A DNA stretch of 64,000 nucleotides, taken from contig UZAN01039488.1 in assembly GCA_900618425.1 (NCBI GenBank), positions 62,001 through 126,000 on the forward strand, written 5' to 3'. Positions within the stretch are counted from its first letter, which is position 1. The number at the start of each line of letters is the position of its first letter. Made by a program: the position numbers and the translations under genes. The stretch comes from Echinostoma caproni. Taxonomy: Eukaryota > Platyhelminthes > Trematoda > Plagiorchiida > Echinostomatidae. The notes beneath the pieces were generated by a model, which worked only from the letters and a program-made list of their open reading frames with translations, searched no databases and was not told the DNA's origin. Positions 13,608 through 24,500 of this stretch are shown one piece after another.

Positions 13608-14343
13608 AGAGCAAGATATATCTGCTCCGAATACACTTTAGAAACAGAATTAGCAGTTGTGCGAAAGGCAATGTCAGAAAATGCCTACCCGGGAACGTTC
13701 TTCAATCGCAACTGGTCTAAAAGAATAAAAGCTTTGTTGCAAATAGAGCTGAGGGAAACACTTTGATCATCATTCCGTTCAAAGGAGATCCCGCAGCTGA
13801 AAAGGTTAGTAGAGTTCTGAATGCGGCAGTCAAAAGAACGTTCAATGCTGCCAAACTCAGATGCGTGTTCTTAACATCACCCGTTATCCGATGTCAAACA
13901 CAAGGATAAGTTGCCTATGTTGACCTCGTCAATGCTCATCTACCAATTCAAGTGCACCTGTGGTGCCACTTATGCAGGTCGTACGANATCAAGGAACATC
14001 AACCCGCTTGGCTTAGACACGGAGGAATCGGAGTTATTTCCAGTTCCGTTTGTTGCACACCTGGTCGAAACTGGACATCGGGTGGATACTAATTCGCCTT
14101 TCACCATCATTTATCGCGTCCCACAACACAAATCCAAGGCTGTTCGAATTAAAACACCAGCAACAGCTGAGGTAATTATCATCCGCTTGTTCAAGCGAGA
14201 ATTGTGTGCTCAAAAACACTTGTTGAGGCACTTAAACTTCCCTGGCCCAAAGCGGACAACATCACGCATGAGCGTTGCGATGACCCAAATCAACTATCAA
14301 CGATTACGTAACCCGTTCTTATCTGAACATGAGGACGAGTGAC
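13608..14343 (+). pseudogene. Penelope-like element 1, 3' part with GIY-YIG endonuclease
   Basis: This encodes the C-terminal half of a Penelope-like retroelement protein, broken over three frames. From 13608 the frame gives the arginine/cysteine region of the linker (R-A-R-Y-I-C-S-E), ending with the A-Y-P-G-x-F-F motif. From 13742 a second frame carries TLIIIPFKGDPAAEKV, the conserved segment before the endonuclease. From about 13911 a third frame gives YQFKCTCGATYAGRT, the PLE form of the GIY-YIG core. After the N at 13987 the frame slips (IKEHQPAWLRHGG at 13988-14026) and returns at 14055 with AHLVETGH and the TAEVIIIRLF...LCAQKH end. The RT core is missing or unrecognisable. Several frameshifts and a TAA near 13910 make it non-functional. 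Recognition is by motif and order only. Confidence 0.85.
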
Positions 14344-17041
14344 AAATGTATCCCTACCCCACCCCTTTGCTATGATTATTTGACCTCAACTGTTTGACCC
14401 CAACACGACACTTTCCCGTTATTTTCTCACATAAATGTGACTGTGCTGGCTTGATAAGGAACTCACCGAAAACATGTTCGCCGGCAACCTGTGTTCCGAA
14501 GTGATATATGTTTCCCACAGATTCTCAGCAGCAGTACTCATTGATGTCACAAGAAACGTCATCTTTCCTTCCAACCTCCGTTATTGGTAATCTTATCGTT
14601 GATATTTTTGTACAATATTTAACAACAACATTGATGTTTTGACATTTTGTTTTGTAATATATTTTTCAAAAAAACAAAATTGAACTGACCTAAAATACTG
14701 ACCAGGTTTGTACATTATACAATCGACTAAGCGTTCTTTGGATCGCCTTTAGAGCAGCATAACAATATTTACGTATGCCCACTGCTTGGTTGAAAGAATC
14801 CACGATGAAGATGAAGCCCTGGCTGGGCGTAAAATAACAGAATGTTTGGGCTTAGAGATATACATGAGTCCAATACAGAAGTATGATTTTTGCACCTTAT
14901 TTGAATCGATTTTCTTATACTTTCTGTATTAGTACTTTTATATCCACCGTGCGCGTCCGTGAGTTGCAGAAACGCTCACCCTGTTGATGCAGAAATTTCG
15001 AATACACTTACCTTGTGACTTGTATGGCGACTGAATGTAACATTCTCGAGGCGTAACAATTTGTCTCGAATTTTCGTTATCTGTGAAAATTCTCAATCTT
15101 ATTATCGGAGTCAGCACTGCACATTATGGGACCTCAAAATAATCAGGGCAGGAATATCATTTGTAGATGTTCTGATACACATGGCCCCCAAAATATTTGT
15201 TTTCCATGTTTTTAGATGTATCTCTCAGAATAAACATATCCGCTTGATTGTAATCAACTTTGTTTGCGCATCCTTTTGGGGATAAGAATTCCACTATTCC
15301 CTCGTTTCGTGAATTGATTTCTTTTCACTAAGTTGTACAACATTGATAAATTGCGATTGAAGTTTTACTGATTCATCCACAAGAGGTAAACGCTTGCTCT
15401 AGGTTCATAATAAATAGTTGCTTGATACTATTTTCCCTAGAAAACATATACTTCTGACTTGAAGAAATAAACAGTAATTGTGAAAGTGTTCGGGGATTTC
15501 CACAGACACCCCAAGGGCAAAATCAAATCATAGTTATCAAGCAAACTGATTAATTTAGACACGTACACGACTGAAATGGTTCACATGAAGTGGATTGTAG
15601 GTTTGTGAACGACTGTTCAAAAAGCCCACTCTAATTCCACTGATGGCGTAAAATTAGGTAGGTACTGATTAATTGTATATCAAAACGATTGTTCCCACCG
15701 AACAGGTGTCTTAGATTGGTCGAGTGACACATTACACAAACCTTGCACAGATAAACAGCTGATTCCAAACAAATTATTACCTCTAGGTGCATTGGATAAA
15801 CCAAACTGAATCGGCGATCTTTGGCTTATGATTCAAAACTAATTTATACTGATCACTTCAGTCAGCATCACTTTGCACATTTGATGAGACCCAACCAGCT
15901 CAAACCGCATTTGGTCTGTACACAACAAAATTCACCATTTGTCGTGTAAGCAAATACTCTACTAATCTCAGGAAATGAAACAACGGTTGATCAGTTTTGG
16001 TGAAATCCAATGTGCACTAGCTGCCCGTGTGTAATGGTACGGGACTTCATCATCGTATGCGGCAATCTGTCATATGATAATGAGTGTACAAGACAAACCA
16101 GATAGAATAGACGCAAGCACAATTGCGGTAGGGCATTTGAGACTGAAGTAAGCCAAATAAAAATGAACCATTTTGGTTCTGTTGGTTCTGGAGCGCATGT
16201 TAGTTTTCAGCCCCAGAATAATCAGCTGTTTTGCGGAGTGTTCCTGTAGTCCGTTGGAAGGCAACCGCGTCAAAGTACTCAGCAAAATACATTCGTTCCT
16301 GGTGTCTGGTTCAAAATGAGATACTACTGACATTAGTTTTGACCTGCCAACAAAAATTGTAATCTGACGACAACCAGTCTTGTGGTTTGAGACTCTTTGT
16401 CTGATAAACAGGATACAGTAACAAATCTGAATAGTTTTGTGAAAAAATACACCAGACAATTTCCGTGATCAATAACCATATGTGCATATGCGTCCATTAA
16501 TGGTGCACCAACCACACGATTTAACTATCACAATTGACACATAACACGTATTGTAAAGCTCTAACGCTCTTACTCGAAAAATGCATTCTCATAGAAAGAA
16601 TTATTTTAGGTTGGGGTGTTCAACTATATTTTGATTTTGTACATAACTTATTCCGGTATTTACTCCATCTGTAAAGCTTTAAGGGGATAACCCTTGACAA
16701 ATACTCAATTTTACACTAAATACTAATTCTTTAACTGTTGGAATTTATGATATTCACCAAACGTCTTTATTTGGTTGAGATGAGAGAGTCATGTTTAGTT
16801 TAATGCCTGCTATATGCACTGTGAGTAACAATGCTAGGAGGAACTTGGAACAGCTAACGTATAAACTAGGCCTGAGAATTCATGTGTTGGACTTCGGTAA
16901 AATTTTCTTCCTCTTATCCAACGTGTATAGACGCAACTGTCCATACAGGTTTCATTTTGGTGAAATGGATGAAAAGCGCTTGAGCATATTGTCATTCAGC
17001 AACAGTGAACACCTTTCTTCAATCGGCATGCAGTGTATGCG
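14344..17041. other. Stretch without recognised genes
   Basis: The first few hundred bases are probably the 3' untranslated end of PLE 1. Beyond that I see nothing. The minus-strand frame 16070-16459 is open for 129 codons, but it has no family signature, is rich in I/L/S typical of AT-rich chance translation, and overlaps a second frame (16333-16515). Confidence 0.5.
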
Positions 17042-17228
17042 TTAAGTTTTGGTTCTCATTAACTGTAGGACATCATTACTCTCTAGATCGTGCAAGTGGA
17101 TGTTTGGTATATTTGAAGTGTGTACGGCGATTGTGAAACGTTCAGTATCCTGGGTGGGATTCGAACCCGCGCATGGATGCTGCCTACGCTTTGTACGCGC
17201 ACGCTCTACCAGCTGAGCTACGAGGCCA
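17042..17228 (-). repeat. SINE-B copy 1 (tRNA-derived, minus strand)
   Basis: Read on the minus strand the head is GTAGCTCAGCTGGTAGAGC (perfect A box, 17203-17221), then an anticodon-like arm, then GGGTTCGAATCCCACC (perfect B box, about 17154-17169). The D arm and an anticodon arm with a seven-base loop (GTACAAA) can be drawn, but the variable region is about 14 nt, the putative anticodon would be ACA, and the acceptor strands match only partly. I therefore call a SINE head, not a functional tRNA. A body of about 100 bp follows toward 17042. Confidence 0.75.
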
Positions 17229-17294
17229 CACCTATAGCACTGATCTTTTCCCATTCGAATTACCCATCCAACTTACAGAGGCGTCCACCAATTA

Positions 17295-17445
17295 GTATGT
17301 AAGCTGATAGAGCTGATAGAGCCTGCGCGTAGAAAGCCTATGCGGTGTTCATGCGTGGGTTCGAATCATACCGAAGCTACTAAACTCTCTATATCATCTG
17401 TTCCTAACATTCCAAACAACAAATTAAAAGTTTGAAGGTCACAAC
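17295..17445 (+). repeat. SINE-B copy 2 (tRNA-derived, plus strand)
   Basis: This copy matches the neighbouring reverse-strand copy across the whole head: GAGCCTGCGCGTAGAAAGC, then CATGCGTGGGTTCGAATCATACC. The body starts similarly too (CTACTAAACTCTCTATATCATC against TACTGAACGTTTCACAATCGCC). Its A box is damaged by a 9-bp tandem duplication, AGCTGATAG at 17302-17310 and 17311-17319. The B box is at 17357-17372. The two copies point away from each other with about 66 bp between heads. The body runs into, or is cut by, the LINE fragment that starts near 17449. Confidence 0.7.
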
Positions 17446-17448
17446 ACT

Positions 17449-18158
17449 TGAAGTATCTTGGATATTTTCTGTTTTCTGACCTCAAATGGTCCTATCACGT
17501 AGAACAAACATTTCTTGAAATTAGAAAATTTGACCTTTTATATTTCACGCCTTCAAATTCTGAGGGTGCCATAGTGCATCATTTCTAAATTTACTTTCTC
17601 GTGTGTTTCATGCCATTGCACCTACTGCTCTCCCGTCATCTTATGTGGTTTACTGTCTACGGAGTTCATATTGATCGGGCGCTCGCTGAAAAACATCTCA
17701 AGATAATGAGCGGTATCTTATGAGGTGCTCCATTGCCAACCAGCACCTCAAAGTGTGTGATCGTCTGTTTGACCGTCCTGACCGAAGCATCACATCCTTT
17801 ACACTCAACCCTTTATCGCTCCATTTCAACTTCTGTCACCCGCAAGAAATTTAAACCTTTACATATTCGTACCACTGCTTTTCATAATTCCGCTCTGCCT
17901 TACCTTTCACATTTGTTGGTTTCCAGGGAACGACTAGCAAACAAACTTATCCACATTCTCATGTACATTTTCATGCTGAAATTTTCTTTATTTGCTACGC
18001 GTTCTCGGTTTCTCCTCCTCATCGTCTGTATTCGATTTGTCATATATTTAAACTTCTTTTCAAACGAGTATATGTGAAAGCAAATATGATGATAATTTTT
18101 CACCAAACATTCTGTTCTCATTGAATGAATAAATTGCACTCTTGACTTTGACTTTTAT
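17449..18158 (+). pseudogene. LINE (CR1/Jockey-type) RT 3' end with TTTGAC tail
   Basis: This is the C-terminal end of a non-LTR reverse transcriptase, shifted between frames. KYLG...DLKWSYHV at 17452-17505 is the post-palm block. YCSPVILCGLL..EFILI.RSLK (17623-17690) is the following conserved helix region. From about 17780 ASHPLHSTL and R-T-T-A-F-H-N-S-A-L-P-Y-L mark the usual end of the protein. AATAAA lies at 18128-18133 and the copy ends in CTTGACTTTGACTTTTAT, a hexamer tail related to that of the CR1 element at 21482-21499. The palm and finger domains are absent, so this is a 5'-truncated copy, as expected for LINE insertions. Confidence 0.8.
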
Positions 18159-19136
18159 ATTCTGGTGGTAATATTCAAACAGAACTCTATGTCTTGAACA
18201 ATATGAAATCAAATGATCGTTTCGCATGGACTACTGATACGTTTAGCCTAATACTTAACAAACATGAGGAGCAGATAGATATATCTTCTTATATAAGCGA
18301 AATATTCATTTTGCCTCCAAATTCAAAATTTTATTATGGGCTACTTGACAAAGATGATGCTTATCATGCCACATAGGATTTATATGGGATGTTTTGTACA
18401 ACGTTATAAATAGAAGATAATGCTAATCTACATGATTACTCACATATGTTGGAAAGTTCAGCGTTTCAATGTTTTATCAACCAACGGTTTGAATAATTTG
18501 ACTAAGGAGCACACAACATGGGATGGAAAAGATTTTCATATACCGCACTCTCTGACTGCAAACGAATGATTCCCGTAATCTAGATGAGTATTCTTGGTCC
18601 TCAACTTCAATGGATATCCCTTGAGATGATTATTTTGAGACAAAGTCAACGAAGATCGGCAAGGATGTTTGGCTTGATGCAGTGTGTGTTGTGTCAAAAT
18701 GTGCCTTCCTCCCCACCCACACCCCTCCAAAGTAGACGGGACTGAGATGAGTAAGACTACAGTATTTTCAGTCTCCCAGACTATGACCTGTTATCAAGAT
18801 CTTTTACCATTTTCATGTGAACGTTTGCGGACGTTTTTGTCAGTGTTTCAATAAACTCTTACCATAATATGAAAGGTAAACAGTTCATGTTGCTCGCAAC
18901 CTGTACGAAGGATAGAATGAAACGGGGGGCTTTCAGCATAGTTTTACCCCCAAATAGAATACTTTAGAGCCGCCTTGTTATGTTTTTTTCATTCTTTGGC
19001 CTCGAGTGCAGGAGTAACTCATTACGATTAAAATGTAGTGATTTAATTTTATTTTCTTGTGACTGTTCCTTACGAGATTGTTAGTCGGCTTCATAGAAGT
19101 AAATATTGATGAAGAATCTTAAAGATTGAGCACACG
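18159..19136. other. Stretch without recognised genes
   Basis: AT-rich. A 60-codon frame at 18194-18376 and a 64-codon minus frame at 18536-18730 have no recognisable content. Confidence 0.55.
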
Positions 19137-19289
19137 ATGACGTTAAACGCGCCACCAGGTCCAGCAAACTCAGAGAAAGAAATTTATCCTTTTCGAATGT
19201 ATTTCAATCCAGAGAATTTGGTTATTCAAAACCTAAAGCGGAAGCTAGCAGAAGAGCGTCGAGAGCCGCAGTATCATGATTGTGAGTGA
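19137..19289 (+). other. Short ATG-started open frame, 50 codons
   Basis: An ATG at 19137 opens 50 codons with a proline-rich start and a helical, charged C-terminal stretch (QNLKRKLAEERREPQYHD). Codon choice looks less AT-driven than the surroundings. The last codons overlap T|GTGAGT near 19280, a good 5' splice site. It could be a host exon, the 5' end of the adjacent LINE, or chance. The frame differs from the LINE frame that becomes recognisable about 70 bp downstream. Confidence 0.25.
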
Positions 19290-19354
19290 CCAAAGTGGTT
19301 CATTCGCCATTCGGGAAATTACGCCTAGGGAATCTTTCCTGGGGAAGTAGGTGA

Positions 19355-21400
19355 CCTTACAAGCATTTACACACAGACTTACAAACCTGATCGCCTCAGT
19401 TACTAAGGTTGTCAGAAAGTCAGGGGTCCAAAACTCGCCGATTCGCAGCCGCACTAAGAAATGGATGTCTCTGCGCAATCGATCTTGACCAGAATACAAT
19501 CGATTTCCAACTGACCACCTGGAATAAATATCGACAACTGCGAAACCATTGTACCTAGTTGGTGTGCGAGGATAAGCTGAGGTACCAAGAAGTGCCCTCA
19601 CGGAAGTTCATCTCTAACCCATCACTACTATGCAAACATGTCAATATGTCGAGGAAAGTAAAGTACGGGATACCCGCATTCAGCTATCTTGAGAAGGTCG
19701 CCAGCAACACTCAGAAAGCAGCTGAGATGCTGAAAAACCAATACGCCCAAGTCTTCTGCACACCTAACAACGCGAGACTGCGGCTGCCTCGTCGGATACT
19801 TTTTCTTCCAAATCCACCATTGGCTACCCTCAAGTTTGATGCCGACAGAGCGAAATCAAAGTTTCGGAGTTTAGGTAAGTATTTGGCTCCAGGCGCACAT
19901 AACCTACATCCCCAACCGCTTATTGCATTAGCGGATTACATATCTGAACCGCTAGCTTTTCTGTTCCAAAGAATGTTTGACGCAACCGTGCTGTTTCAGT
20001 CATGGAAACAAGGCATAATTTCTCCAATTTACAAAGGCGGCCGTTGCAGTGATCCTGCCAACTACCCCCCGGTGACACTCCTACCCGTTCTATCTGAAGT
20101 CATGGAATCTATCGTGGCGGATTTCTTGATGGGACACTCAGAGAAATACGACCTACTTTCCCCAGCACAGCATGGATTCCGTCAAAAGTGATCATGTACT
20201 ACCAATGTGCTCCTGGCCCGCGATGAATGGACAAAGGCAGTAGACAAAGGCGATCAAGTTGATGTGGTTTATCTGGACGTCTCCAAAGCGTTCGATCGGG
20301 TGAATCACGAAATACTGCTTCGTAGGCTGTACAATTTTGATATCAGAGGCCTCGCGCATGATTGGATTGCTGCGTTTCTCCAACAACGGAATATATTGGT
20401 TCGAGTCTCTAATTCACTGTTCGCCCCTATCGCCCTTTCTCGCGGAGTTCCCCGCGTTCTGTGCTTGGTCCACGACTTTTTCTCTTGTTCATAAACAACC
20501 TACCGAATGTCTTAGGACCAAAAACATTATTGTTTGCAGACGACGTCAAAATTTGGAAGACAGTGACAGAAATTGAGGGTTCGCTGGAACTCCAAAAAAC
20601 ACTGAATGCAGCTCACAAATGGTCTATTGAAAACGGCATCCAATTTAGCGTATCCAAATGCAAGGTGATTTTGCTACGCCACCATGAGCGGTTTCCTTAT
20701 TTCCTCGGAAACGAACTACTGCTTCATGCATCAACAGAGAAGAACTTGGGTGTTATAGTCCACGAGGACGTAGGCTGTTCTGGTAACTGCGCCAGGGCGT
20801 CATCAACCGCACTCAAACATGTCGGTCTACTAAAACGTGTTTTCGGTCGTTTTGAACCATCGTTATTTTCACGTCTGTTGTCAGCATACATGCGGCCGCA
20901 TATTGAGTATGCCACCCAAACTTGGAACCCATGATTACGACGTGATCATAAGATTTTGGAACGTCCACAAAGGCTCGCCACAAAGATGGTCAAAGGACTC
21001 TAACATGATTCATACATGGGAATAATGCAGTCGTTGGGTCTATACTCTGCTCAGTATCGTCGGATTCGAGGAGAATTGATTTCGGCGTACCAAAAATATT
21101 ACACAGCCCAAACCACCCTTGTCGATGACTTCTGAAGTTTTCGTCAAACGTTCATCTACGGGGACATCCATTCAAGGTGGTACTCCAAAAATCTCGACTG
21201 GACTGCCGACGTCATGTGTTTGATGCAGAGTGTGCACTGCCTGGAATTTCCTACCATCTAATGTTGTATCTGCCGAGGCGATTGATTCTTCCAAGGTAAA
21301 ACTTGACGAATCGTTAACAAACATTGCATTCCAACATCCATGGCAACACTGAACACAACCAAATGCAGCATATGGAATTTTGTTCATCACTGTTNATCAC
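19355..21400 (+). pseudogene. CR1-like LINE reverse transcriptase, nearly complete but broken
   Basis: This is the longest mobile-element coding region in the window, and would copy element RNA into DNA at a nicked target. In one frame (19355-20455) follow the endonuclease-RT linker with TTWNKYRQLRNHC, the fingers with W-K-Q-G-I-I-S-P-I-Y-K-G-G and S-P-A-Q-H-G-F-R-Q, and palm motif A, YLDVSKAFD, at 20270-20296. A one-base deletion in the G-V-P-R-G-S-V-L-G-P motif (about 20455-20465) moves the frame. The catalytic FADD follows at 20533-20544 and the thumb runs to ATQTWNP at 20934. RPQRLATKMVKGL, then RLRGHPFKVVL and C-T-A-W-N-type blocks, mark the C-terminus. In-frame stops lie at 19556-19558, 20189-20191, 20935-20937 and 21001-21003. 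The apurinic endonuclease domain is absent. Lesions are few compared with the other copies here, so it is probably among the youngest. Confidence 0.9.
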
Positions 21401-21500
21401 TGTTACAGTTCAATTGGTGTTAACACCCTATGGGACAAGAAAAGCATCTGCTTGTAAATAATACCCATACCCATACTAAAACTTTGACTTTGACTTTGAA
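21401..21500 (+). repeat. 3' untranslated end and (CTTTGA)3 tail of the CR1 copy
   Basis: After the last RT-like codons comes a short untranslated region with TGTAAATAATACCC and then three tandem CTTTGA units at 21482-21499. Short tandem repeats instead of poly(A) are typical of CR1-clade 3' ends. A 9-bp local duplication (ATCACTGTT) around the N at 21395 may be an assembly scar. Confidence 0.75.
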
Positions 21501-24500
21501 TCATGAGCCCCTTTGAGAGATTTGTGGCTGCGGGTTCATACGCCTTTGACCACGATAGAGTAGTCTTTCATGCTCGTGGACGTCAGCTGATGATAAGGTA
21601 GCTATGCCTTGCTCTCTTGTACTGTCAACTCCTGTGTAAGTGGGGGATGTGACTATATTTGGTAAACGCCATTTTAATCGGCCCTGGTCACAGATTCCTT
21701 GTATAGTTAATGTGGCTTCTGCGAAGATACTGGTGACAAGTTAATCTACCCTAAGCTTTGTCGCACCTGGTCTATCACAGATACGTATTTTTCACAGTGA
21801 GGCAGTTAACCCCTGATGAGGGTGCCACACGGGAAGTATCTCATGGTCTACAACGATGCATCTATCCTAAGTACTGTTAATAAAAGCTCCAGCTATTAGT
21901 TTCAGGCACCACCTCATTCATTTGGCGTAAATGACTAACAGTTGAGCAAAATCTCTGAGACAGACAGTTCAGTCATTGAAAAACCGGATATATGCAAACA
22001 GCCTTGTATCGAAAAATTTGCCTTCGCACAGCACGTACGGATATATGCGTGCTTACTTACAAGACAGACTGAAATCCGTTAAGTTGATGAGTTATAAACA
22101 AACCTTTGGTCTAATATTTTTTACCTACCCAAAATCAAGGAATACAACACGTGCAGATTTGGGAAAAAGCAGAGCCCTTTTGTGCAAAGCTTTAGCAGTA
22201 GCCTAGAAGCATTTATCACGTGTTTTACATGGTTAGTTTTCATTTTGGAGAGGGGTTATGCTACCCTATGAAAATAAAAGAGTGAGAGTTAAATTTAGCT
22301 ACGAACATCAGAAAGTAGATAGTTGCGATTTGTTTTCCTAATACGCAAATATATGCAAATGCCAGCCCATAGCCATTTTAACTTGCTAAATGAGATACAC
22401 ACATCTCTGCGAATGCTACCCTCATTATTGGGGTAGTTTAGTTATCCTGAATTAGCGTAACTGTTTATTGAGCAAAAGACAGAACATTGTACAGATGGAT
22501 TAGTCCTATGGTGTCTTTTGTAATTCCGGTAATTCCAAATGTAACCTAATAAGCATCTATTCCACAGACGGCTACTGCGTGTGACAAGCTACCCGTTCTC
22601 AGTTTGGACAGCCCCAGTGACAAGTGCCGTGTAACATGACAACCATTTGAATTATACTCCCTGGAAATACCCGGCAGATAGTCTTCAAACGAACGGTATG
22701 CGTAACGTTACATTTCATCTACGGCCTTCTCTCGATCATTGACCTAATGAAGCTGACCAAACGATCACCATTGCAATAAACAAACGCAGATCAAAATCAG
22801 TATACACGAGCTTATAAATACTCACGTCTCCGGGAGTAAGAATTCAACCGAAACAGAGAAAAATAATCTATCGATTTCCAAAATAAATGAAATGATATAA
22901 ATGATAGAGTGCTGTCATTCATTTACCAATCATAACAGCAAAATATGTTAGAATAATCCACAAATTTGCAGCAAACTCGTTGAATTTTTGATCGTCTTGC
23001 CTGAAATATTCCACTCCCGGAGTCACCTCTATCTATCTTTCTATCTCTCTATCTATCTATCATTTTGCGTGACATGAACATTTTTGCGGATTTCCTCAGC
23101 TGTAGACCGGCATGCCAGAATTACGCTTTCCATCAGATTAGATTGATTAATACAGCCACTGCGGTGATTTGCCATTTGCTTGTGACAAACAGAGACCAAG
23201 GAAGACCCGTTCATTTGTGAACTCGTTCTACCCCCTCCCGTCCACAGCCCCCTAACACAGATCTCTCGTCACAAAGCGTGCCTGGATTTTTCAGCCGTAT
23301 GATGATACATTGCAAATATGTTTGACGTGTTCATTCTTTCCGTTTTAAATACACAAATGGCGCTGTCTCCTTTAGGCTTGACTCAAACACATTTGATAAG
23401 CAGAGATGCAATTTTAGGACAAAATAAGAGAATTCCGTAAAGTAAGCATTTGGATCTTTGATTAGTGCACTCATTCCGTCAGAAATAATTGCTTTCAACT
23501 ACATTGGATTTATTGGTGATGTCCAAGCTAGTTCCCACGACCGGTTTAATCATAAAGTCTACTGATTCTGATAGAAGATGGGATCAAATTATCAAGCACG
23601 TTTTAGTTTTGATTGTCGAATCCTCACATTTTTCGACTTTATGCTCCTCGTCTAAAACTTATCACTTTATAGTTCTCTAGGTCCAAACGATATAGACCTA
23701 TCGTTCTGAGTAGTGTTGGTCTGATGTAATTACGGTCCGAACTCAACCTAATCTGAATCAATATTCAGTGGTTCGTTAACGTATTTTTATCAGTTCCGTG
23801 CAAACTCTTCGTGGTACTGCACGAGACGATAATTCAGACAATTAAAACGTACAATTGTTTTTAATTACGCAAATCACCCCCTCCTCCGTCCATTGTATCA
23901 TATAATTATGCGGGTCTATAGAAAACCACATCATGCGCAGCAATTCCAACCACTTAGTGAAAACGACTTGCAAAAACGAAACAGCAGCTAGTAGCTAATG
24001 CTTCGCACTCTTATTAGATACTTCCAAATACTTCATCCTTAAATTCAGCTTTGCGTTCATACCAACGAGAAGACTGAGGGACGGATGAGCAAGTCTGGCT
24101 TGGAATCGTGTCCGCTTACCGCACAAGAATCATTTTTTGTCCCCGCTCATTACACAACAGACTCATTATTCTTGACGCCATGCTGATTATCAGCATTACA
24201 CAAAAACGCCCGAGGGCAGTGCTGTGAGCTACCAGAAAATGCGGAAAATTCATTAGCACCAAAGGTTCCCGCAACCTAGTGAGTCTTCCTTCCGCTGAAC
24301 AGTTTCGTAGCAATACATTTTATGAACTTTCAGGTACCAGGCATTCTTTCTACCTATTAGCGTTTCCACTGTTTCAACCCATTTATGAATCGGATGTCTC
24401 TAGCCAAACAGAAGCGGAGATGACCAGATGGACTAAACTAAAACCCCAATATAGTCTATTCGGTGAAATAGATAGGACCAAAGCACTGGATAGCACGATG

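Noticed and set aside
16070..16459. 129-codon minus-strand open frame
   Set aside because: No recognisable family, biased low-complexity composition, no supporting context.
17147..17228. Functional tRNA gene on the minus strand
   Set aside because: The A and B boxes are perfect, but the acceptor stem is incomplete, the variable region is too long and a similar copy lies next to it; a SINE fits better.
19245..19601. 118-codon minus-strand frame at the start of the CR1 copy
   Set aside because: The plus strand carries the LINE linker (TTWNKYRQLRNHC); the minus frame has no signature.
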